Shown: positions 1 through 5,500 of the stretch, piece by piece
How the letters are laid out: every line of letters starts with the position of its first letter
How positions within the stretch are numbered: position 1 is the stretch's first letter
Assembly: GCA_002373815.1 (NCBI GenBank)
Contig: DFKH01000016.1
Location: 1 to 5,927, forward strand
Length of the DNA: 5,927 bases
Origin: Alphaproteobacteria bacterium UBA3650
GTDB lineage: Bacteria; Pseudomonadota; Alphaproteobacteria; CAAHEQ01; UBA3637
Reading direction: 5' to 3'
Position numbers and translations under genes: made by a program
Notes under the pieces: generated by a model
Database searches by the model: none
What the model was told of the DNA's origin: nothing
What the model saw: only the letters and a program-made list of their open reading frames with translations

Positions 1-34
1 TAGGTCGAGCGTTCGAATCGCCCCGGGATCGCCA
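1..34 (+). tRNA. 3' end of a tRNA gene (partial, identity not determinable; Arg possible)
   Basis: Only the last 34 bases are present; the D-arm and anticodon lie upstream of the window. Visible are a five-base variable loop (AGGTC, 2-6), a T-arm with stem 7-11 / 19-23 around the canonical loop TTCGAAT (12-18), the 3' acceptor strand CGGGATC (24-30), discriminator G (31) and a genome-encoded CCA (32-34). The expected 5' acceptor strand is therefore GATCCCG. One T-stem pair (A8-C22) is mismatched; the other four pair. The short variable loop rules out Leu and Ser, and Tyr where it is a long-loop type. G73 with a CGGG-type acceptor would fit a tRNA-Arg, but that is a guess without the anticodon. 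Confidence 0.88.
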
Positions 35-37
35 TTT

Positions 38-63
38 TCCCCGCATTTTTGTGGGGATTTTTT
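38..63 (+). terminator. Intrinsic terminator of the tRNA gene
   Basis: The stem TCCCCGC (38-44) pairs with GTGGGGA (51-57): seven pairs including one G-U, around the loop ATTTTT, directly followed by six T (58-63). It starts four bases after the tRNA CCA, so it ends the tRNA transcript. On the opposite strand the stem is followed by AAAATGG rather than a T-run, so it would not be a good terminator for the convergent pilin gene. Confidence 0.9.
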
Positions 64-83
64 ATGAGGCGAGGAGGTAGCTC

Positions 84-110
84 ATGAAAAAATCAAAAGT
101 GATTCATTGA
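84..110 (+). other. Eight-codon mini-ORF behind a strong ribosome binding site
   Basis: ATG at 84 opens MKKSKVIH and stops with TGA at 108-110. A near-perfect Shine-Dalgarno sequence GAGGAGG (71-77) sits six bases upstream. It lies just after the tRNA terminator, and its last bases overlap the 3' end of the convergent pilin gene (stop at 104-106). No promoter is evident between the terminator and this ATG. It may be chance, the remnant of a lost gene or a true micropeptide; nothing in the peptide points to a function. Confidence 0.15.
87..104 (-). terminator. Weak candidate terminator of the pilin gene
   Basis: Read on the minus strand, AATCA (104-100) pairs with TGATT (95-91) around CTTT and is followed by TTTT (90-87). 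The stem has only five mostly A-T pairs and begins at the stop codon itself, so it is weak. No better stem plus T-run was seen downstream of the gene before the tRNA terminator. Confidence 0.3.
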
Positions 111-1156
111 CATTGTAATGTGGTATTATCAGGTGGATAGTATTCTGTCACAACTTCATCTGCAAAAACGGTAATTTCTGCAATGGCAATTTGAGAAATA
201 TCGTCATTTTGAAATGTCCATTTTAAGTATTGGTATGGCGAATCACTGTTTACATTAAGCGTTATTTTTTCGCCACTTGCTGGTTTTGCATAATTGGTGG
301 CAGTTGTCAGCTCTGTCCACGCAGAACCATCATTGGATCCTGAGAGGACGATTGTATTTGGGAAGCGATTGAGAACTTGTGGTTCTGGAGAGGTATAGAT
401 ATCCACAGAAGAAACTTTTAATTTGACTGGGAGTTGCCACTGAATAAAAGCTGAATTAACCTTTGGAGCATAATACTTACTATTTATTGCCACGATATTA
501 TCAAATGCACAAAAAACAGGGTGGTTAGATGGAACGCATTTTTCCTGTCCACCCTGAGCAGGTGTGCTGGTTAAAATTCCATAACTTGTTTTAGAAGTCA
601 AAATAGGTTGTGTCCAATTTTTTTCTATATAATGAGTACATAAACCGCATTTACCATCTGTTGTTGTGCGATTTTCAGGACAGATGCAAGTCGAAAGAGG
701 TTCATTAATATCGCATATGTTATTTTGTGTACGTTCACTTAAATCATTATTAAATCTAAAAACCATATCCGTTGTATTCTCACATGGCAGTCCTTGTGTG
801 ATTGTAGCAATTTTCCAGTTGTATTCCGAAATGTGTTGGCATACTTCTTTTGGAATTTGATGAACTCGCAAAGAAAAAGTATTATCGGTATACGAGGGAG
901 AGTTAGAAATGCTAAAAAAACCATCTGTTTCAGAAAAGCCTTCTTGTGTTAGGTCGGTTGTGAGTTTTGCCATCAGTGTTCGATTGCTAGAAATCCATAA
1001 GGCCCGTTTTGATAGCTGATTTATTGTTTCAGTAGCTTTTTGTTTATTGAGCACATCTCTAAATCCTATGACCCCGACGACACTCAGCAACCCCATAACC
1101 GCTAGCACGCCCAACATTTCCACCATAGAACGTCCAGATTGCGATTTTATCTGCAT
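104..1156 (-). CDS. Type IV pilin-like protein with C-terminal discoidin (F5/8C)-like domain
   Basis: A 350-residue protein. Residues 1-8 (MQIKSQSG) look like a prepilin leader. Cleavage after G8 would leave R+1 and the conserved E+5 (E13), followed by a hydrophobic helix at about residues 11-32 and an amphipathic helix (FRDVLNKQKATETINQLSKRA), as in type IV pilins and pseudopilins. Ten cysteines follow (106, 125, 148, 157, 159, 170, 173, 207, 216, 349). The cluster CICPENRTTTDGKCGLC (157-173) resembles small EGF-like disulfide motifs. Residues ~212-333 look like a galactose-binding-like F5/8 type C fold, with the hallmarks LSGSNDGSAWTEL (271-283) and YQYLKWTF...IAIAEITVF (308-331). The inferred role is a surface-exposed minor or tip pilin, or an adhesin, binding glycan. 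The start at 1156 was chosen over an in-frame ATG at 1237 because it has AAGGAG five bases upstream and gives a normal short leader, and because the longer form would translate the -10 region. No pilus assembly genes are in the window, so the export machinery is unknown. The pilin part is well supported; the domain assignment is by eye. Confidence 0.85.
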   Translation of the reverse strand: MQIKSQSGRSMVEMLGVLAVMGLLSVVGVIGFRDVLNKQKATETINQLSKRALWISSNRTLMAKLTTDLTQEGFSETDGFFSISNSPSYTDNTFSLRVHQIPKEVCQHISEYNWKIATITQGLPCENTTDMVFRFNNDLSERTQNNICDINEPLSTCICPENRTTTDGKCGLCTHYIEKNWTQPILTSKTSYGILTSTPAQGGQEKCVPSNHPVFCAFDNIVAINSKYYAPKVNSAFIQWQLPVKLKVSSVDIYTSPEPQVLNRFPNTIVLSGSNDGSAWTELTTATNYAKPASGEKITLNVNSDSPYQYLKWTFQNDDISQIAIAEITVFADEVVTEYYPPDNTTLQCQ

Positions 1157-1161
1157 AACAA

Positions 1162-1167
1162 CTCCTT
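1162..1167 (-). promoter_or_regulatory. Ribosome binding site that fixes the pilin start
   Basis: The minus strand reads AAGGAG here, then TTGTT, then ATG at 1156-1154. The five-base spacing is good. It favours the 350-residue product over the longer in-frame reading from 1237. Confidence 0.85.
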
Positions 1168-1184
1168 CCACTGTGGTGTTTTGT

Positions 1185-1264
1185 GACTGGAAGTTAGTAC
1201 CTATTATACAGAAAATAGTGCGATTATTGACTGGCAAGCCAGCGTATTCATCGGCCTTCCAGTC
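1185..1264. repeat. Repeated GACTGGAAG motif around the pilin promoter
   Basis: GACTGGAAG occurs at 1185-1193 (+) and inverted at 1256-1264 (CTTCCAGTC). A third near-copy, GACTGGCAAG, lies at 1229-1238 (+). They bracket the minus-strand -10 at 1203-1208. The 1229-1238 copy overlaps the dyad CTGGC-AA-GCCAG (1231-1242). Such an arrangement would suit binding sites of a regulator, but three short matches could be chance. Confidence 0.35.
1203..1208 (-). promoter_or_regulatory. -10 element of the pilin promoter
   Basis: The minus strand carries a perfect TATAAT (preceded by CTG). Transcription would start near 1196 and give a leader of about 40 bases. The -35 is poor at 16-17 base spacing (TCAATA or GTCAAT at about 1225-1231). 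The best TTGACA-like hexamer, TTGCCA (1237-1232), is 23 bases away and too far for a standard promoter, so an activator may be needed. Confidence 0.55.
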
Positions 1265-1278
1265 TGGTACCAGAAGGC
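1254..1278. promoter_or_regulatory. Dyad with a 10-base perfect palindrome, possible operator
   Basis: GCCTTC (1254-1259) is mirrored by GAAGGC (1273-1278), and the perfect palindrome CTGGTACCAG (1264-1273) lies between and touches the right half. It sits in the middle of the divergent region, inside the 89-base centre of the larger inverted repeat. No T-run follows on either strand, so it is not a terminator. Confidence 0.35.
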
Positions 1279-1280
1279 AT

Positions 1281-1309
1281 TTGCTGACTTTTGTCAGCTC
1301 CTGTATAAG
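1281..1309 (+). promoter_or_regulatory. Candidate upstream promoter (P1) of the efflux operon with internal palindrome
   Basis: TATAAG (1304-1309) is a good -10, with TTGCTG (1281-1286) 17 bases upstream as a weak -35. Between them lies the perfect inverted repeat GCTGAC-TTTT-GTCAGC (1283-1298), in the usual place for a repressor operator. The -10 and downstream sequence match the pilin promoter arm. A transcript would start near 1316 and have a leader of about 146 bases before the adaptor gene. Confidence 0.4.
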
Positions 1310-1326
1310 AGGGTACTAATCCTCAA

Positions 1327-1347
1327 CGACAGACACCACCCCTGTCG
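1327..1347 (+). other. Hairpin in the presumed P1 leader
   Basis: CGACAG (1327-1332) pairs perfectly with CTGTCG (1342-1347) around a nine-base loop, ACACCACCC. It would form near the 5' end of a transcript from P1. No T-run follows, so it is not an intrinsic terminator. It could be an mRNA-stabilising stem, a DNA-level operator or chance. Confidence 0.3.
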
Positions 1348-1367
1348 CCAACTCGATTTTAAAAAAG

Positions 1368-1384
1368 TTGATACCAGATGTCAA
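1368..1384. promoter_or_regulatory. 17-base imperfect palindrome, possible operator upstream of P2
   Basis: TTGATACCAGATGTCAA reads nearly the same on both strands: six of eight symmetric pairs match, with TTGA and TCAA as outer half-sites. Its end lies 42 bases upstream of the P2 -10. The size and symmetry would suit a dimeric regulator such as a LysR, MarR or TetR type, but no family can be assigned. Confidence 0.3.
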
Positions 1385-1426
1385 GATATTTTTTTATCAT
1401 CTAAAGTCTATTTGAAAGGGGAAAGA

Positions 1427-1432
1427 TATAAT
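1427..1432 (+). promoter_or_regulatory. -10 element of the proximal efflux promoter (P2)
   Basis: A perfect TATAAT lies 29 bases before the adaptor start codon; transcription would begin near 1439. No good -35 exists at 16-18 bases (the bases around 1403-1410 read AAAGTCTA). The AT-rich run at 1384-1400, including seven consecutive T, could act as an UP element. Confidence 0.55.
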
Positions 1433-1445
1433 GCTACCTTAATTT

Positions 1446-1453
1446 AAAGGAGG
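1446..1453 (+). promoter_or_regulatory. Ribosome binding site of the adaptor gene
   Basis: AAAGGAGG lies eight bases before ATG 1462, nearly ideal complementarity to the 16S rRNA 3' end. It supports this start and efficient translation of the first operon gene. Confidence 0.9.
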
Positions 1454-1461
1454 ATTGTGTC

Positions 1462-2571
1462 ATGCGAAAATTTGTTTGGATTTTATTAGGACTTTTAGTC
1501 GGCTGGGCAATTGTATGGTATCTTTGTTTAAATAGGCATGAAGTTTTGCCTTTGATAAAATCAGACGATCTTTCTGTTCAGATTCAAAAGATTGTTCCTC
1601 GTGATGTTATTGTGACACATGAATATATTGGGCATATTGAAGCCATTCATTCTGTGTATGTGTATCCTTATATTTCTGGTTTTATTGATCAAGTTTTGGT
1701 TGATGGGGGGGCTGAGGTACAAGAGGGGCAGACATTGTTTGTTTTAAAACAGGATCAATATTTGGCAGAAGTAGAGGCAGCAGAAGCAAAAGTTGTGGGG
1801 GCAACTGCTGATTTAGAGAAAGCAAGGCTTTACTTGGAACGAATTGACAAAACAGCTAGTGAGGCTATTTCAAAAACTGAAAAAGATGATGCACGGACGG
1901 CATTTTTAACTTCTGAGGCGAATTTGAGTGCTGCAAAAGCGGCTTTGAAGGCAGCGGAGGTTAATTATAATTATACGGTTATTTCGGCAACTATTAATGG
2001 CGTTGTGGGAAATATCAATGCGACAAAAGGTGAATATGTTTCGCCTGAGGGAAAAGCATTGGCATATGTTTTACAATATGATCCCATTCGTGTACGTTTT
2101 TCAATGCCAGAAAAAGATTTTTTGAATCTGGGAGCTGATGTGCGTTTTTTTAAGACAGGCCTTTTAAAGCTTAGACTTTCTAATGGTCAAGTGGTAACGG
2201 CGACAGGTTCTGTTCGTTTTGCCGATAATCAAATCCAAAGTGGTACATCTTCCATTGATTTGTTTGCTGATTTTGAAAATAAAAATCATCTTTTGTTGCC
2301 GGGCGCGTATGTGACTGTTTTATATGATGTTCATTTAAAAGAGGCTATTTTAATTGAACGAGGTCTTGTGACGATGATGTCTGGGGGTAATTATGTTTTT
2401 GTGTTGAATGAGGGGGTTATCGAAAAGCGTTTTGTTGAACTGGGTGATTTTATTGGATCACAAGTTGTTGTCAAAAGTGGTTTAAAGGCTGGGGATGAGC
2501 TCATTATAACTCCTGTGGGTATGAGTGCAGTTGGACACAAAGCAACTGTATTGATGGAGCTAGGAGAATGA
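1462..2571 (+). CDS. RND efflux periplasmic adaptor (membrane fusion protein, MexA/AcrA family)
   Basis: A 369-residue protein of typical family length. It bridges the inner-membrane pump and the outer-membrane channel in the periplasm. The N-terminus has one hydrophobic segment (residues ~4-22). C22 is preceded by WYL, not a lipobox, so the protein appears membrane-anchored by a helix rather than lipidated as AcrA and MexA are. The first half of the barrel-sandwich (lipoyl-like) domain is at ~58-100, with SGFIDQVLVDGGAEVQEGQ (72-90). An Ala/Glu/Lys-rich alpha-hairpin spans ~101-167. The second lipoyl half is at ~168-205 (SATINGVVGNINATKGEYV). The beta-barrel is at ~206-290, ending with LLPGAYVTV (278-286), and the membrane-proximal domain at ~291-369. 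It is first in the operon and overlaps the pump gene by four bases. No named orthologue can be assigned; the substrate is unknown. Confidence 0.95.
   Translation: MRKFVWILLGLLVGWAIVWYLCLNRHEVLPLIKSDDLSVQIQKIVPRDVIVTHEYIGHIEAIHSVYVYPYISGFIDQVLVDGGAEVQEGQTLFVLKQDQYLAEVEAAEAKVVGATADLEKARLYLERIDKTASEAISKTEKDDARTAFLTSEANLSAAKAALKAAEVNYNYTVISATINGVVGNINATKGEYVSPEGKALAYVLQYDPIRVRFSMPEKDFLNLGADVRFFKTGLLKLRLSNGQVVTATGSVRFADNQIQSGTSSIDLFADFENKNHLLLPGAYVTVLYDVHLKEAILIERGLVTMMSGGNYVFVLNEGVIEKRFVELGDFIGSQVVVKSGLKAGDELIITPVGMSAVGHKATVLMELGE
2556..2567 (+). promoter_or_regulatory. Coupled ribosome binding site of the pump gene
   Basis: GGAG (2556-2559) lies eight bases before ATG 2568, inside the last codons of the adaptor gene; a second GGAG (2563-2566) is too close to be used. 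Start and stop overlap as ATGA (2568-2571), so pump translation is probably coupled to adaptor translation. Confidence 0.7.
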
Positions 2572-5500
2572 ATCTATCTGAGTTTTTTATTCATCGTCCT
2601 CGCTTTGCTGGTGTGTTAGCCATTGTGATGGTCCTTCTTGGGGCGATTGCCTTGTTTTTGTTACCTGTATCACAATATCCAGATATTACACCACCACAGA
2701 TTATAATTCAAGCAACTTATCCTGGTGCAAACGCACAATTGATGGTGGATACAGTGGGTATTCCCATTGAAAATCAAATCAATGGTGTGGAGGGTATGTT
2801 GTACATGTCCTCTACTGCGACAGATAATGGTACTTATCAATTGACAGTGACGTTTAATGTGGGTGTTGATCCAGATATTGCACAGGTGAAAGTTGAAAAT
2901 CGTTTGGAACAAGCCAAAGCATTATTGCCTCCTATTGTGACGCAAGAGGGGCTTCAAGTAAGAACACAATCGGCTAATTTATTAGCTTTCTTGGTTTTAG
3001 AGTCCCCAAAAGGAAGTCATGATGCCTTAGCTTTGAGTAATTATGCCTTTGCAAATATTCAAAATCCTTTGAAGCGTATTTCGGGGGTGAGTGATGTCCA
3101 TATCTTTGGGCCGCAAAAGAGTGTGCGTATTTGGTTGAATCCTCGGGCCTTAGCCGCAATGAATTTATCAGCGAATGCTGTGGTGTCAGCCATAGAAGCA
3201 CAAAATGCAAATAGTGCTATTGGAACATTGGGGGCAGCGCCCAGTGTTGGTTTGGATGGAATGGTTCTTTCTTTGACGACAACAGGATTGTTATCCAGTT
3301 TGAAAGAGTTTGAAAATATTGTTGTTGCGGCGGGGCAAGATGGTTCTGTTGTACGTTTAAAAGATGTTGCACGCATTGAATTTGGAGCAGACAATTATCA
3401 ATTGGGTGCACAATATAATGGACAAGGGGCCGTTGTTATGGAAGTCAATCAAATGCCGAATTCAAATGCTTTGACTATTATTAAAAATTTGCGTAAGGAA
3501 ATGGCGACACTTCAAAAAGCCTTTCCAGAAGATATGGTATTTCGGATTGCTTATGATTCGACTGCTTTTGTTCAAGCTTCAATTGAAAATATTGTCACAA
3601 CATTGTTTATTACTTTTTTATTGGTTGTATTAGTTGTTTATCTTTTTTTACAAAATTTTCGTGCAACTTTGATTCCCATGATTACCATTCCTGTGTCATT
3701 GATTGCCACTTTTGCTGTTTTATATGCTATTGATTTTGATTTGAATATTTTAACATTGTTTGCCATGATTTTGGCAATTGGTTTGGTGGTGGATGATGCT
3801 ATTATTGTGGTGGAACGTGTGTCCTATTTAATGCAACATCAAGGAATGAATTCATTTGAAGCAAGTATTCAAGCCATGAAAGATATTTCTTCCTCTATTA
3901 TTGCAACAACTTTGGTGTTGTTATCTATTTTTGTGCCAGTTGCTATGATGGCGGGAATTACGGGTAAAATTTATCAACAATTTGCTGTGACCATTTCCAC
4001 AGCTGTTGTGTTCTCATCAATCAACGCTTTAACATTAAGTCCAGCTCTTTGTTCTTTGCTTTTAACAAAACAGGGGGATACTTCTTCTTATTTTTCTTGG
4101 TTTAATCGCGCTGTGGCATGGGTGCAAAATATCTATTTATATTGTGTCGATTTTTTAATCAAACGTTTATGGATGGCTGTGGGGTTATGTTTTATGGTAA
4201 TTCTTGGTTTGGTTGGATTTTTTTATATTGTGCCAACTTCCTTTATCCCTCAAGAAGATCAAGGTTTTATTTTGGCAAATGTGCAGCTACCTGATACGGC
4301 AACAATAAATCAGACAAAAGAAGTTTTAAAAGAAATGTCTAATCAGGTGACGGCAACGGATGGAGTGGCGTATATGATTGGGATTGCTGGTACCAGTATG
4401 CTCAGCTCTGGTGGGGAAAATATAGGTATGGCGGCTATTGGATTAAGGCCTTGGGATGATCGAAAAAAGAAATCGTTATCTATTGAAAATATTACCAGAA
4501 AATTGAGTGGTTATTTTAACAATTTTACAAAAGCACAAATAGCATTTTTTGAGATGCCTGCAATTCCAGGTGTTGGTACAAGTGGTGGTTTAAGTTTTCA
4601 ATTAAATGCATTGAATGGTGAGTTGACACCTCAAGAATTATATGATACGCAACAAAAACTGTTAGAGATGATGAATACAGATCCTCTTTTTCAATATGCG
4701 TTTGGTACTTTTACAGCTCAAACACCACATATCTATTTGGACATAGATCGTATAAAATTGGAATCATATGGTGTTTCAGTAAACACTTTGTTTAATACGC
4801 TTCAAAACAATTTTGGTGCAAGATATGTCAATAATATATCTGTTGATGGGCAGACGAATAAAGTGATTGTGGCGGCTGAAAACAGCTATCGTCAAACACC
4901 AAATGATATTGGTGCTTTGTATGTGTTCAATGAAAAAAAACAACGTATGCCGATACAAGAATTTATTAATTTAAGAACGGTTGTGTCGCCCAAAATTATT
5001 TATCGTTTTAATCAATATTTAAGTGCAGCGATTACCGCCGAGGCGGCATCAGGAGTTAGCAGTGGTAAAGCTATTCAAAAAGTGGAAAAATTAGCAGGTC
5101 AATTATCTAATCAATATGGAATTGCGTGGACTGGACTTAGTTTGCAAGAAGTTGAAACACAGGGGCTTGTGTATATTTTGATTTTGCTAGCTGTTGTCTT
5201 TACTTATTTGTTTTTGGTGGCTCTTTATGAAAGTTGGTGTGTTCCTTTATCCGTTATGATGACAAATATTTTTGCCGTGCTTGGTGCTTTGATTGGTTTA
5301 AAAATAATGGGGCAATCTTTAAGTATTTATGCTCAGCTTGGAATTATACTTTTAATTGGATTGGCCAGTAAAAATGCGATTTTAATTGTGCAATTTATTT
5401 TGGATGCCATTATGACAGGAACTGAGGAAAGAAAAGCAGCCGCTTTGGGAGCAGAAGAAAGGTATCGTGCTGTTTTAATGACGGCATTGACATTTATTTT

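Larger units (their letters stand above)
1173..1339. repeat. Imperfect inverted repeat carrying two outward-facing promoters
   Basis: The left arm (1211 down to 1173, minus strand) begins CTGTATAATAGGTACTAAC. The right arm (1301 to 1339, plus strand) begins CTGTATAAGAGGGTACTAAT. They agree at 17 positions with one substitution and one single-base gap before the final base. Both then reach the heptamer ACACCAC after nearly the same distance (14 and 13 bases past TACTAA). Arms of 39 bases surround an 89-base centre (1212-1300). Each arm contains a -10 element and the presumed start of its own transcript. Possible origins are a duplicated promoter, the ends of a small mobile repeat, or an invertible segment; no flanking target duplication was seen. 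Confidence 0.6.
1157..1461. other. 305-base divergent control region between pilin and efflux operon
   Basis: No protein-coding gene is credible here. The region holds the leaders of both divergent genes, one minus-strand and two candidate plus-strand promoters, and a run of short dyads (1231-1242, 1254-1278, 1283-1298, 1327-1347, 1368-1384), described separately. The AT-rich tract at 1384-1400 lies just upstream of the downstream plus promoter, where an UP element would sit. No regulator gene is present, so whatever acts here is encoded elsewhere. Confidence 0.8.

Noticed and set aside
1..110. tRNA-adjacent attachment site of an integrated element
   Set aside because: No integrase gene and no second copy of the tRNA 3' end was seen in the window; nothing beyond proximity supports it.
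1157..1237. N-terminal extension of the pilin gene starting at the in-frame ATG at 1237 (27 extra residues)
   Set aside because: The extension would place the hydrophobic pilin helix unusually far from the N-terminus and would cover the -10 element. ATG 1156 has a good AAGGAG site and gives a normal eight-residue leader.
1283..1298. Intrinsic terminator at the GCTGAC/GTCAGC hairpin
   Set aside because: No T-run follows on either strand, and the position between a -35 and a -10 suits an operator better.
1047..1319. Plus-strand open frame of 90 codons across the pilin 5' end and the control region
   Set aside because: It is antisense to the conserved pilin N-terminus, has no ribosome binding site that I can see and resembles no protein; a shadow frame.
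1173..1339. A MITE or small transposon made of the inverted arms
   Set aside because: No target-site duplication is visible outside the arms, the arms are imperfect, and each arm works plausibly as a promoter of its neighbouring gene. Not called without a genome-wide copy search.
3059..3394. Minus-strand open frame of 111 codons inside the pump gene
   Set aside because: It lies entirely opposite the conserved pump porter domain and has no recognisable protein features.
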